A stretch of DNA of 64,000 bases from Halobacteriales archaeon QS_1_69_70 (GCA_003021005.1 PXRI01000008.1:173161-237160), one strand, 5' to 3'; positions 1 to 8,605 are shown, numbered from the stretch's first letter. Notes: generated from the letters alone by a model not told the origin. Made by a program: numbers and translations.

Positions 1-1
1 C

Positions 2-55
2 CCTCAAATGAGCGTCGAATTCATTGTCGATAGTCTCAAGACCGCAGCCTCGTGA
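2..55 (+). CDS. 3' end of an upstream gene (partial)
   Basis: The first bases read as 17 open codons ending in TGA at 53-55. The gene would start outside the window. Too little remains to name it. It precedes the polysaccharide-modification pair on the same strand. Confidence 0.25.
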   Translation, partial: PQMSVEFIVDSLKTAAS

Positions 56-453
56 TTTCGAGCATTTCAACATGTTCGAATATTCCGTAAATGCAAAGGA
101 GGAAAATACTGATAGACCCTATTCTTCTGGTAGGCCCTCGGAGAACTCACAAAACAAGATTTCCTTCCCGTTTGTTTTGTAAATGGGAATATCAATGGTC
201 GGTTGCACCCGGACTGTTGTCAGGTTACTTTCGTGAATTGTTCAACTGGAGGGCACCATAATCCTGGATAGAGACTTCTTCGGAAACAGTGTATAATACC
301 GATGGCTGGAACCGTTCGTATCCGGGTTGGTAGTCGACAGCTTTGGGGTCAGACGTTCCCTCCGGGCGACATTTAATCGAGAATGAGATCCGCATGACTG
401 AAACCTTGTATTAGTTCAGGAATTTAGCGTTCAGACGGATAGCAAATTATATA
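56..453. other. AT-rich stretch without a gene
   Basis: About 400 bases noticeably poorer in GC than the rest of the window. I see no plausible reading frame. TATA-like motifs occur (for example TATAATACC near 292) and a convincing TATA box lies at its end. The low GC continues into the next two genes and suggests imported DNA. Confidence 0.5.
444..453 (+). promoter_or_regulatory. TATA box of the deacetylase gene
   Basis: AAATTATATA is centred about 30 nt before the ATG at 481. This is the spacing expected for a haloarchaeal leaderless transcript. It is the main reason for choosing ATG 481 rather than the TTG at 454. Confidence 0.55.
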
Positions 454-480
454 TTGAGCCGCCAAAATTTTCAATCATTG

Positions 481-1410
481 ATGGTTGGGCGTCTGACGAT
501 CAGTATTGAGATCGAACTCGGATGGGGCGTCCACGATCGGTCGACCACCGACCACCTCTCTTCAGATGGTTCGGCCGAGCGGGAATATCTGGATCGACTT
601 CTACAGAAAGCGGAGAAAACCGACATCCCGATCTCATTCGACATCGTCGGCCATTTACTGCTTGAGGAGTGTGACGGTACCCACGAGGGGCCGTACGAGG
701 ATGGGTGGTTCAAATCAGATCCGGGAAGCGACGCCAGCACTCGCCCTCTCATGTACGCGCCGGACATGGCCAGGAAAGTTTTAGACGCAGAAACCGACCA
801 CGAACTTTGTACCCACACGTTCTCGCACATCCTCTGTGGCGAGGTATCCGAAGAGGTCGTCGCCGCCGAACTGGAACACGTTCAGGACCTCCATTCGGAT
901 CTGCACGCGCCGGTTTCTTCGTTCATTCCGCCGCGCCACTCCCGGCCAGCAAACAGAACGCTTCGTCGACACGGGATAGATGTCGCCCGATACGCACGGG
1001 AAAAACGTTCTCTAACACCGCTGCACCGGCTAAAGGAACTCGTAGTCGGTCCACTTCCAAGCTGGCAGCCAGAGGTAAACGACGGAGTTCTTGAAACTTA
1101 CTGTACGACGTACACGTCACTGACTGCGGGGACATTGCCGGCCGGCCAGCGACCGCCTCTGGTGGGTTACCGGGCTATCCCCACCGAAGCCAGAATACGA
1201 ACACACAAGTATTATCTCGAACGGGCGACGAAGCGAGCCATAAATCTAAATGAAACTGTGCACCTTTGGTGTCATCTGTATGATTTCAGCAATAAGTACC
1301 AGTGGCGTATCATCGAGTGGTTTCTCGAGTTCTTAAATGATATCCCGGCCAAGGAACTAACTATCAAAACGATGGAGGATCTCAGTGAGGAATATCACTC
1401 CCGAGAATGA
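481..1410 (+). CDS. Polysaccharide deacetylase (NodB-like)
   Basis: A 309-residue protein of the NodB/polysaccharide deacetylase superfamily, whose members remove N- or O-acetyl groups from sugars using a metal. Seen: an N-terminal SIEIELGWG strand, a FDIVGHLL segment, a THTFSHILCG segment resembling the metal-binding H-x3-H motif, and a later FIPPRHSRP segment. There is no signal peptide, so the substrate is probably a cytoplasmic sugar or a lipid-linked glycan precursor. It overlaps the next gene by 4 nt (ATGA), implying one transcript and one pathway. An in-frame TTG 27 nt upstream is a possible alternative start. GC is lower than the flanks, which hints at transfer. The family is clear; the substrate is unknown. 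Confidence 0.8.
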   Translation: MVGRLTISIEIELGWGVHDRSTTDHLSSDGSAEREYLDRLLQKAEKTDIPISFDIVGHLLLEECDGTHEGPYEDGWFKSDPGSDASTRPLMYAPDMARKVLDAETDHELCTHTFSHILCGEVSEEVVAAELEHVQDLHSDLHAPVSSFIPPRHSRPANRTLRRHGIDVARYAREKRSLTPLHRLKELVVGPLPSWQPEVNDGVLETYCTTYTSLTAGTLPAGQRPPLVGYRAIPTEARIRTHKYYLERATKRAINLNETVHLWCHLYDFSNKYQWRIIEWFLEFLNDIPAKELTIKTMEDLSEEYHSRE

Positions 1411-2207
1411 ACGACGGACTCAGTGTCTGTCTGCTGGTGGATGGGCCGATAATTGCGAGGTGGCAGGCTGCAGCCCTCTCCGAACTGTTCGATGAGACTG
1501 ATGCATTGCTTTCCATGGTTGTTTATAACGAGTACAATCCTGAACGTTCAGCCTCCGATTTATTTCGGCGGTTCATAGAACTTCGGGAGTGGAGTGTCGC
1601 CGCAGTCCTTTTCCGATTCATAACCCCGACGCCAGAACAGTTAGATCCGGTCGAACTCGGGGAAACTCTCGATCTCGATGGAGTGACGGAACAACGCGTC
1701 CACCCCGATATTATAGATGGATGGAAACAGAGGATTCCGGAATCGACGGTCGATTCTATCGCCGACAAGTCGGATATAGCAGTCCGGTTCGGTTTTGGCT
1801 TCCTCATTGGTACCGTCCTTGAGGAGTTAGAATATGGCGTGCTCAGCTACCATCACGGTGATATACGAGAGTACCGCGGACAGCCTATGGGCTTTTGGGA
1901 ATTCATCCACGGTCAAATAGAGGCTGGAATCACGGTTCAAATCCTCAGTGAGGATCTGGACGCAGGAAGCGTGGCCGCACTCAAGCGAGTGCGCATCAAC
2001 GATTTCTACACGTGGCAATCGGTTCGTTCCCACCTTTACGAGGAATCCCACGATATGCTCCGGTTGGCCGTGGAGAACATCGAATCGGACGATGTCATGT
2101 CGCCGGAGTCGCTTGGAGAAATCTACACCCATCCGAAAGGTAAACCTGTAATCAAGTATGTGTTCAAGAATGGTGTCGGTATATTTCGAGAGTGGATACA
2201 AAGTTAA
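1407..2207 (+). CDS. Formyltransferase-like protein (sugar or amino N-formylation)
   Basis: A 266-residue protein with the formyl_trans_N signature: YHHGDIREYRGQPMGFWEF followed by an IEAGITVQIL strand. These match the YRG...W...G-T regions of methionyl-tRNA and sugar N-formyltransferases, which move a formyl group from N10-formyl-THF to an amine. Its start overlaps the deacetylase stop by 4 nt. A deacetylase followed by a formyltransferase suggests deacetylation of an N-acetyl sugar and then N-formylation; that pathway is inferred. It is too divergent and too short to be a normal Met-tRNA formyltransferase, which archaea also do not need. GC is low like its partner. Confidence 0.65.
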   Translation: MNDGLSVCLLVDGPIIARWQAAALSELFDETDALLSMVVYNEYNPERSASDLFRRFIELREWSVAAVLFRFITPTPEQLDPVELGETLDLDGVTEQRVHPDIIDGWKQRIPESTVDSIADKSDIAVRFGFGFLIGTVLEELEYGVLSYHHGDIREYRGQPMGFWEFIHGQIEAGITVQILSEDLDAGSVAALKRVRINDFYTWQSVRSHLYEESHDMLRLAVENIESDDVMSPESLGEIYTHPKGKPVIKYVFKNGVGIFREWIQS

Positions 2208-2426
2208 AGATGCGTGTAGACGTATTTCAGTTCCAGCAGGTCAGAACCGGTGTTCGGATTAACAGTGTCGGTGGTGCAGTCGCGATCAATCCCGGCACGA
2301 GGGACTTGCCTGCTGCGATGATAATACAATATTCGATACCACCGTCCTATACGATTGGCCGAGAAGGACAGATGAGGGCTTCAGAGTCTATGCGTCCGGC
2401 CGTACGGGTGAAACGGCCTCCGACTG

Positions 2427-2880
2427 CTAGACGCGATTGAGGAGTGCAAACTGGACAGAGGTGATTACTGCGGTCAGGTTATCTTCCGTCATGCTCTCTA
2501 CAGTTATCGGCTCTCCGAGTTCACGATGTCTCTTGCAGAAGAAGGTCATTGTCGAAATTGTCGAGTCGACTGAACCAAATCCCGTCCTGTAGCAACGAAA
2601 CGAACTTCGAGAAATCGAGGTATTTACGAACCAGAATCGGTGCCCCATCGGATCCCTCGGGCAGATCCAGCGAATCGTCTAAATCTGGGATTCTAGCTGT
2701 GGTCTCTACGGTTTGCTCGGGTCGGGACGCGACGAAATCGCGACGGATTTTCGAACCGATCGAATCAGAGAGGAATTCACGGCCCTCTTTTCTCGTAGTC
2801 CTCTTGGAGAATCTCTCGTAGTGCGCTATCGTATTCACCTGTCGCCTCAACGACTGCATCGAGGTAATCCATATTCCCAA
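2427..2880 (-). pseudogene. DUF2971-like gene remnant
   Basis: The minus strand from 2880 encodes a stretch ending LLQDGIWFSRLDNFDND, which resembles the N-terminal region of DUF2971 proteins (lots of aromatic residues, WFSR-DNF-D). It stops at 2521. A second frame carries the following 40 or so residues down to 2427. The usual 250-residue length is not reached. I read it as a truncated, frameshifted relic. The DUF2971 name is by eye only. Confidence 0.4.
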
Positions 2881-2945
2881 TACTCCCGACCGTCACAAAA
2901 ATAACTGGGCCCCGAGTCTCGTCTGCGATCCCCGTTTCTCTGTCC

Positions 2946-2985
2946 GGCTATACCAATTCCTATAGAATATCATAACACCACTTAT
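2946..2985 (-). pseudogene. Relic of an AbiEi-like N-terminal region
   Basis: Positions 2957-2981 match 8511-8535 (the start of the AbiEi-like gene) at 23 of 25 bases. The translated minus strands also agree (FYRNWYSR here, LYRKIYSR there). Nothing else of the gene survives. This is a scar of a second copy. Confidence 0.4.
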
Positions 2986-3023
2986 GACTGAAACGTAGGG
3001 TGGGTGTCTCCCCTCCTCGAGTT

Positions 3024-3346
3024 TTACTCGTCCGAGTTGACCGGGCCTTTGTATTTAGAGGTCACTTTACCGCCCTCCCGCCACTGCCCGTAGTCGTAGC
3101 GATTGTCGTTGATCTCCTTGATCGTGATTGTCGCTTTGGCAGGGACGTCGTCCGGGAGGTCATCGGTCGCCCCACCACTTCATTCTGGTCTGCCGACTCC
3201 TCAAGATGAGCCCCTCGTTCCTTCTGCTCGGCGAGCGCTTCAGCGTACGTAGTAATCTCTTGGAGCTGCTCCGGGGTCGAGTCGTTGAGCGTGTTGACGA
3301 TCTCCGTCGGAAGTTTCGCCGGTGGAGTCGGGGGTTCGTAGGACAT
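3024..3346 (-). pseudogene. Frameshifted small haloarchaeal protein (YYY-WREG type)
   Basis: From ATG 3346 the frame reads MSYEPPTPPAKLPTEIV and a charged helix (EQLQEITTYAEALAEQKER). It then drifts into an Arg/Ser-rich frame. Near 3170 the reading continues in another frame as DDLPDDVPAKATITIKEI and DNRYDYGQWREGGKV, ending GPVNSDE at TAA 3024-3026. The two parts together make a roughly 105-residue protein of a type common in haloarchaea (DUF6788-like by memory). A one-base change explains the break. Function unknown; often found near mobile genes. Confidence 0.6.
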
Positions 3347-3480
3347 CGGCTGCTTTCGAGTTAACCAACACAGCCCGCTAACGCATTGTTGATCAAGGTG
3401 GGTGGGAATGGCTTCTGTGCCCGCTGTTTGGAACACTACTCGAAACTTCTCTATACACAAGTTTCACCCTATGTTACACT

Positions 3481-4394
3481 GTGCTCCGCCGTATCGAACT
3501 AGAGGTCCTCGCCATAGTCGCCCCCGGCGACACGATCACCAAGGTCGCAACGAAGCTCGACCACACCGAGTTACCTCTCTCGTGCCGTCGGCGAGCTCGT
3601 CAAAAAGGGACTCGTCTACACGGAACGCGACGGCCGGCGAAAACGCGTCGTCCCGTCGGATGCTCGCGCCGTCGAACGCTACCAGGACCTCGTCCGCCAG
3701 TACTCCCACCTCGAGTTCCCCGAGCTGTTGACCGGCAAGGCCCTCGAGGTGCTCTACTATCTCGACCGGCCGCGACCCGTCGCCGAGATCGCCGACCGTA
3801 GCGACAACTACCGCAATACGGTCAACCGTGTCCTCACGCGATTCCGCGACCTTGGTCTCGTCGGGACGGCCGACGGCAGCTATGACTTCGACGCCGACTT
3901 CGACCGCCTCCACGAGTTCGCCCGTGAACTCACACACCATCTGCATCGCCAACGCCTCGAAGCCGTCGCTCCGAAGGGGATGATTCTCTGGGAGGAGTAC
4001 GACGAATTCCTCGCGCAGGCCGGGACGGAGATCGACGCCGAGGGGTTCCACGAAACCGGCCTCCCTCGTTTCGTGGCCTTCGACCTCCAGTTCCTCCACA
4101 CCAGCCATCGCTACTACGTCTACGCCTAGGAACCCGACGCAGTCTCGCCGGCGTAACTCTGCTGTCACACGCTCGTGATCCGACGACGGCAGCCGCCACC
4201 GCTCGTACTGTCTCCTCCTGCTCGGCCACGTCGACGTCGACGAGACGGACCTCCGAGCGCAGGCGACTACGTATGGACTCGACGACGAGATCGACGCCTT
4301 GCGTCGCTACCTCGAGACGCACGGCGAAGTCGACGACGATCGGCTCCCGGTGTACGAGGAGTTCCAGGAGCAGGCGGTGTCACTACCACGATGA
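3481..4394 (+). pseudogene. Broken winged-helix antitoxin/regulator
   Basis: GTG 3481 starts LRRIELEVLAIVAPGDTITK, a winged-helix N-terminus. The frame is lost near 3570, resumes as a long stretch to about 4128 (including LEVLYYLDRPRPVAEIADR and RYYVYA), and changes again to a C-terminus rich in HVDVDETDLRAQATTYG-like sequence. It ends at TGA 4392-4394. Reassembled it is about 300 residues. Its stop overlaps the next start by 4 nt (ATGA), the same arrangement as the intact pair at 33423-34100. At least two frameshifts make it non-functional as given. Confidence 0.65.
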
Positions 4395-4477
4395 GACCAC
4401 CATTCGGACGCGGATACATCGAGAACGAACTCCGGCGAATAGCGGATGGTCTCTCAGCCCCACGTACGGGCGACTAA
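4391..4477 (+). pseudogene. N-terminal stub of a nucleotidyltransferase
   Basis: ATG 4391 overlaps the preceding stop. The first residues (MRPPFGRGYIENELRRIADGL) resemble the start of haloarchaeal nucleotidyltransferases that follow wHTH genes of this type. The frame ends at 4477 with none of the catalytic region (no GG-S or D-x-D). Together with 3481-4394 it is a dead wHTH/nucleotidyltransferase TA pair. Confidence 0.45.
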
Positions 4478-4530
4478 CGGTCGATCGGGTTCGTCGTGTT
4501 GGCGACACACTCCGTCCCGTGGAGTAGTCC

Positions 4531-4679
4531 GGTCACGACTACTAGGAGGGAAGCCGGCCGAGCTGGTCGGCGTCTCCGCCGAGGAGTTCAGGACCGAATT
4601 TGCCGAACGAGGGGCCCCTCGAGATGCCGGTTTCCTCGAGCCGGACGAGCGTGAAGAGACGCTCGACGCCCTGGTGTGA
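4531..4679 (+). pseudogene. C-terminal remnant of a UPF0175-like antitoxin
   Basis: The frame encodes PAELVGVSAEEFRTEFAERG, matching the conserved A-x-LxGVS-x2-EF-x3-LxxRG region of UPF0175 antitoxins, and then an acidic tail to TGA. The N-terminal half is missing. It lies 9 nt before a PIN-domain toxin remnant. UPF0175 with a DUF3368/PIN partner is a known TA pairing. Confidence 0.5.
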
Positions 4680-4688
4680 AGACGGTTG

Positions 4689-4976
4689 GTGCTCGTCGAC
4701 AACATCGTCCTGATACTGCCGGCTGTAATTCTTTCAAGATTCCTCGGCGGTATCCGGTTTGATACCGTCAAAAGTCCATCTTCCGGCCGGGACCGCTTCA
4801 CGTAGTTACAGCCGGCAATATGAGCGCCCTCGCCAAGATCGAGCGGCTTGAACTCCTCCCGGCGGTAATCGAGGCCGTGGCGGCACCCTGGGCTGTCTTC
4901 GACGAACTCTACGGTCCGCGGCTGCAGGCTACGAGTTCGTCGAGCGAATCGACGCGGTGAACGTACCGCGAATACA
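4689..4976 (+). pseudogene. PIN-domain (DUF3368-like) toxin gene split by a MITE
   Basis: GTG 4689 starts VLVDNIVL, the first PIN strand with its catalytic Asp. The frame is cut at 4713 by a 107-bp miniature element. Directly after it the sequence resumes SALAKIERLELLPAVIEAV. Removing the element and one TGA repeat gives an uninterrupted VLSALAKIERLELLP. A second lesion near 4930 shifts the frame into GYEFVERIDAVNVPRIHA, after which the gene is lost. PIN toxins are Mg-dependent RNases. This copy is dead. Confidence 0.65.
4714..4820 (-). mobile_element. 107-bp MITE, copy 1
   Basis: Imperfect terminal inverted repeats: TACTGCCGGCTGTAA at 4714 and TTACAGCCGGCAATA ending at 4820 (one mismatch in 15). 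It is flanked by a 3-bp duplication TGA (4711-4713 and 4821-4823). No coding capacity. It is roughly 80% identical, in reverse orientation, to the copy at 61673. A TNA duplication fits some IS5-family subgroups, so a parent IS of that kind is possible (inference). Confidence 0.85.
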
Positions 4977-4979
4977 CGC

Positions 4980-5321
4980 TTACAGCCAGTTTTCGAGCCA
5001 TTCGACGTGATCGTCGAACTCCGAGATGGGGATGTGGCGGTCGATCCTATCGATTGCGCGAACGAAGTCCCGCGGTGTGTGGTCGAATCGGTCGTACTTG
5101 ATGATACCCGAGTGGTCGTGGTTCCGGGCGAGTCTCACGAAATCGACGTCGTTGGTGAGGATGACGAGGTTCTCCGCCCGACCGGCGGCAATCAGGCGGT
5201 CATCGCTATCACCAGCCTCGTACGCGTCCCCGACAGCAAGGACGGTATATCCGTTCGAGCGGAGAGCGGATAGATACGCGCTGTCGACGTGCTCGTCGGC
5301 GAGAAATTTCATCCGCCCCAT
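4980..5321 (-). CDS. DUF5615-like PIN-fold toxin
   Basis: A 113-residue protein, MKFLADEHVDSAYLSALRSNG followed later by LVILTNDVDF. This is the Mut7-C/DUF5615 PIN-like pattern: LADEHV with its Asp-Glu, and TND-x-DF as the second acidic cluster. Such proteins are predicted RNases acting as toxins. It starts 3 nt after the DUF433 gene, giving an antitoxin-toxin operon. Unlike most neighbours it is intact. An internal ATG (fourth codon) is an alternative start. Confidence 0.8.
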   Translation of the reverse strand: MGRMKFLADEHVDSAYLSALRSNGYTVLAVGDAYEAGDSDDRLIAAGRAENLVILTNDVDFVRLARNHDHSGIIKYDRFDHTPRDFVRAIDRIDRHIPISEFDDHVEWLENWL

Positions 5322-5324
5322 CGT

Positions 5325-5603
5325 CTACGATGACGGGGTCTCGGGTGCTTTCGAATCGTCTGATAGCTCCTCCCTGAGAGTGACTTCCTCCGTTCGGATG
5401 GCTTCCATCTCGTCGGGATTGTCGTAGTAGTACGCGAGGGCCATGTGAACCTCCGAAAGCGACAGGCCGAGTTGATCGGCGATGTCTTCCGGGGAATACT
5501 CCCCCTGTAGGTAGAGCTGTCCGACCTGATAGACCGAGACACGGTGGCCGGCTATTGTGGCCTTTCCGCCCAGCACGTCCTCGGTCTTCACGATGTCAGC
5601 CAT
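5325..5603 (-). CDS. DUF433-family antitoxin
   Basis: A 92-residue protein starting MADIVKTEDVLGGKATIAGH, then RVSVYQVGQLYLQGEYSPEDIAD and LSLSEVHMALAYYYDNPDE. This is the DUF433 pattern of a small beta hairpin plus a helix-turn-helix that pairs with DUF5615 toxins. The ATG at 5603 is chosen because upstream sequence is low complexity. It precedes the toxin gene by 3 nt. Autoregulation is usual for such pairs (inference). Confidence 0.8.
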   Translation of the reverse strand: MADIVKTEDVLGGKATIAGHRVSVYQVGQLYLQGEYSPEDIADQLGLSLSEVHMALAYYYDNPDEMEAIRTEEVTLREELSDDSKAPETPSS

Positions 5604-5689
5604 AGTCGATGTTGGGTTAGTACCGTAAATAAACGTTCGGCACCCACACCCGCGTGAACGGCCGTCATTGATTATCGACCTTGCTCTTG

Positions 5690-6356
5690 CCGGCCTTGTG
5701 TAGGGGCCTGATTTCACCACAGTAACGGCTTCTACTGCGAAGCGGCTGAAAGCCCTCACCCGCTCGCGGCCGCTGTCGTTCGAAAATCGAAGATTTCCGT
5801 GAGCGCGAGCCGGGCGGCGGCGAGCGGTAGCGAGCCGCCGCCGGATGGGTGAGCGGGAGGAGGGAGCGGAGCGACCGACGACACGCGAGCCGGGCGGCGC
5901 GACCAACGGAAGCGCCGCCGTGTGGGCGAGCGGGAGGCGCGAGGCGCGAGCGACGGGCCTCGGAGACGCGAGCGTGGAGCGCGAGGTCGATCAGCGGGAG
6001 GCCTCGGAAGGGGCGAGCGGCGACCGGCGGGAGCCGCGAGCGAAGCAACCCGCGAGACCGCAGGGAGCCGCGAGCCGGGCGGCGCGACCGCCGGGAGCGC
6101 CGCCGGATGGGTTGAGCGGGAGGACCGACCGGAGGGAGGGACGACACGTGAGCGGCGCAGCCGCGAACCACGCGGCCAACCATAGGGAGGCCGCGGTGGG
6201 ATATCCGGCTGAGCGTGCGCGAAACGCGAGGCCGGCGGTTGCCGGCCTCGATCGGGCGTGCCGGTGGAACCGGCACGCAGCCGAGGGCTTTCGATTTGTT
6301 CGTCTCGACCGCGCGTGAAGGCCTGAGACCTCCGATTTCAAGCGTCTAAACAAGGC
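5690..6356. mobile_element. Non-autonomous GC-rich element with degenerate terminal repeats
   Basis: The edges are imperfect inverted repeats: GCCTTGTGTAGGGGCCTGA near 5692 and, read in reverse, GGCCTTGTTTAGACGCTTGA near 6336-6356. The interior is an array of GCGAGC/CGGGAG-type low-complexity sequence, open in several frames and coding for nothing believable. It shares GGCGGCGCGACCAACGG with the interior of the element at 25860. Its right edge abuts the truncated rhomboid gene, so insertion probably caused that truncation. The ends are uncertain. Confidence 0.45.
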
Positions 6357-6388
6357 CCTCTATCTTCAATCTCTGGAGCTCGGCCTTT

Positions 6389-7027
6389 GTGCATCGAGGA
6401 TTCAACCACTTCAGCAATAATTTGGCAGCTTACTGCGTTCTGATCGGTCCAATATATCTGCTTTTCGTGCTGGCTGATGAACGGAAGCTGTTCAGATACA
6501 CGTTCTTAGCATTTCTCTTCATCCTCCCGTTCGTCATAGCTCTGAGCAACATAGCCGCTCTTGGCTATGGAACCGGAGCAGGTTTCTCTGGAATCGGCTC
6601 CGCGTTCTTCGGGCTCCTCCCCGTCTCGCTATTTCTTTTCATCCACAACAAGGTCTCAGAGGAGATAGAACCCGCACACGGGGTCGTACTGTTCCTCATA
6701 GCCGCCGCGATCATCGCAGGAACCTACTCCGGCGTTACTGCAGCAGCTGGCATTCTGCTGTTCGCTATATTGATTACCATCTACGACACCTACCAGGTGG
6801 GCCTTGACGAGGTAAAGGAAGCCGCTGTCGGGCTATCCTCGATGGGAGGCTATTTTGAACTGGTAATGATCGCAGGCCTCCTTTTCCTGGTGTCTCCTGT
6901 ACTGCTCTTTCCTCAAGACATCGCCCAAGGCGACAGCGCTGTGAACATTCTATCCCACTATCTAGGGCTTCTATTTGGATTTTTCGGGCCCACTATTTAT
7001 TTGTTCTACCGAAAACATCGGAGGTAG
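6389..7027 (+). CDS. Rhomboid-family intramembrane protease, 5' truncated
   Basis: The protein has the rhomboid H-x4-H-x3-N motif (HRGFNHFSNN, residues 2-11). The catalytic Ser lies in TGAGFSGIG (Ser67) and the catalytic His in HYLGLLFGFFG (His190). Five or six membrane helices follow. Rhomboids cleave membrane proteins within the bilayer. The frame is open upstream only to 6350 and reads SSAFVHRGF, so the first membrane segment is missing and GTG 6389 is at best a fallback start. The catalytic dyad is intact but folding without helix 1 is doubtful. The repeat ending at 6356 marks the break. Confidence 0.65.
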   Translation: MHRGFNHFSNNLAAYCVLIGPIYLLFVLADERKLFRYTFLAFLFILPFVIALSNIAALGYGTGAGFSGIGSAFFGLLPVSLFLFIHNKVSEEIEPAHGVVLFLIAAAIIAGTYSGVTAAAGILLFAILITIYDTYQVGLDEVKEAAVGLSSMGGYFELVMIAGLLFLVSPVLLFPQDIAQGDSAVNILSHYLGLLFGFFGPTIYLFYRKHRR

Positions 7028-7287
7028 ATCATCCTAGACATCCAGAATGGTTTCTAATTATGTTTCGACAATTGGAGAATGTTAAAACTGATATATGTGC
7101 CAAGGGGGGTCGGTCGTGGCTGCGCGCGCAGCGATGCTAGGAGCGAGCACGGAGCGGAGGGTGGGGCGGTGGGGTCTGGTCGGTCCGGCACACAGTAAAA
7201 AAAGAATGCTGCGTCGACTGGCTATTCCCCCACCCCCGACTGCGCTCCGGGAACTGGATCCGGGAACCCCGCATCTTGATGCGCGAA
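7028..7287. other. Intergenic region
   Basis: An AT-rich 50 nt follows the rhomboid stop (TTAAAACTGATATATG). GC-rich sequence with an ACAGTAAAAAAAG tract near 7190 comes next. I see no gene. Confidence 0.4.
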
Positions 7288-7965
7288 CTAACCATCAGCA
7301 ACAACCTCCTTGCGGAGCGCATTGAGGCGGTCGCTCCCGTATACTGTCATCCCCTCTGCGAAGATCTCCTGGAGTTTCGATCCGACTCTCCCGGCTCTCT
7401 GTAGATTCGACGTACGGTTCGAACACGAAACGGTCACCGTCGAAGCGTTCGGACTGGAGATCGGCGACGACGTCGGTAATCTGCCGGCGGGCTGTCGTCC
7501 GGTCGCCATCGACGACCACGAAGCAATCGATGTCGCTCCGGCGGTCGGCCTCCCCGCGAGCGACGCTTCCAAAGATGACGATCCCACGGAGATCGTCGAT
7601 ATCGTCGGCGTCGGTAATCGTTGCTTGGACGCGGTCGACGAATGCTCGGATCGGCGCGTGGAACTCCGACTGAGGAATCGCCAGGATCGGGTCGTCCTTC
7701 TGGAGGCGGTCCGTGTTGATCGCGACGTAGTTGCGCTGGGGCGTCTCTCGAATCCGGATCGCGCCGATACCGTCGAGGAGCTCAACCGCCCGCCAGACTG
7801 TCGAGCGAGCCACACCCGTAGCGTCGACGAGTTCGGGGATCGAGAACTCCGTGTCGTGGGCGTCGGCGAGCAGGCGGAGGATGTCGTCCGCGGCACCGAT
7901 ACGAAAGACATCGGTGTCCGGGTCGGGATACGCATCGATACAGACCGTTTCGCCATTTCAGTCAC
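7288..7965 (-). pseudogene. wHTH-nucleotidyltransferase, frameshifted twice
   Basis: Middle part (about 7813-7405): a winged helix (ARSTVWRAVELL) and a minimal nucleotidyltransferase core IVIFGSVARGEADRRSDID with the GS-x-D-x-D signature. The N-terminus (AYPDPDTDVFRI, then DDILRLLADAHDTEFSIPEL) lies in the same frame but lacks a start codon. The only start (GTG 7965) is in another frame, and one missing base near 7955 explains it. Near 7405 the frame shifts again and the natural C-terminus (KLQEIFAEGMTVYGSDRL) follows to 7288. Such MNT-type proteins are HEPN-partner antitoxins or AMP-transferases. Confidence 0.65.
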
Positions 7966-8047
7966 TGTCTGATTTTGTGCACCGGAATATAATTAGATGG
8001 CGGCGTCACGCAGCAGGCTGCGTTGCTCGGCGAAGTAGCGGATTCAG

Positions 8048-8563
8048 TTAGGCCTCCGTCGGCGCCAGCGTTGCCGGCTCGACGTTTAACCCTGAGGCGG
8101 TACGTGCTGTTGTCGGCCCTTGGGGACGCGTGGGGTCCAGCACGGAGTAGTCACTCGTAAATGACGCGACGAGCGCCGCTCGTGTGGGAAGGTCGATGCC
8201 GAGCTGGTCGGCGAGGCAGACGATCCGCTTGGTCGCGGCGCCGTTGTCGAGCCGCTCGAGATACTCGCCGACGGATTCCCAGAAACAGCCCCCTTCGTCG
8301 GCGGCGCGCATTGCGCTCGCGAGTTCGCGGATGCCGCCACAGCACGCGGGATGGTCCGCACAGTCGACGAGCGTCTTTTCCAGGTGGCTGACGTGGACGG
8401 TGGTCCCTTCGACGGACGTCGGCGTCTTGCCGAAGAACTTCCGCTCGGTGACCGTCGTGACGCGGTACGGCACGCCGTGAATCTCCCGGCTCTTGGCCCG
8501 GCTGTATATCTTCCTATAGAGTATCATAATACCACGAGCTAGCGTTCGTATATATCGCGTCAC
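8048..8563 (-). pseudogene. AbiEi-like antitoxin, N-terminally truncated
   Basis: The 171-codon frame holds VEGTTVHVSHLEKTLVDCAD, then GGIRELASAM and LERLDNGAATKRIVCLADQLGI. This is the C-terminal domain of AbiEi-type transcriptional antitoxins of type IV TA systems. The usual N-terminal winged helix is missing; the frame opens in a tract shared with the relic at 2957-2981. No AbiEii toxin follows. An ATG at 8527 or GTG at 8563 could still give a partial protein. Confidence 0.55.
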
Positions 8564-8605
8564 CTACGAGTGAGGCTGATTTCGGAAACGTCCAGATCCG
8601 GTGTC

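Noticed and set aside
2192..2440. 82-codon ORF after the formyltransferase
   Set aside because: It overlaps the previous gene's end and lacks acidic haloarchaeal composition; probably chance.
4454..4801. Minus-strand ORF over the UPF0175/PIN remnants
   Set aside because: Antisense shadow that includes half of the MITE; the plus strand carries the recognisable families.
5845..6353. Several overlapping ORFs in both strands of the GC-rich block
   Set aside because: Low-complexity RREPR-type translations from repeats; open in nearly every frame, with no start context.
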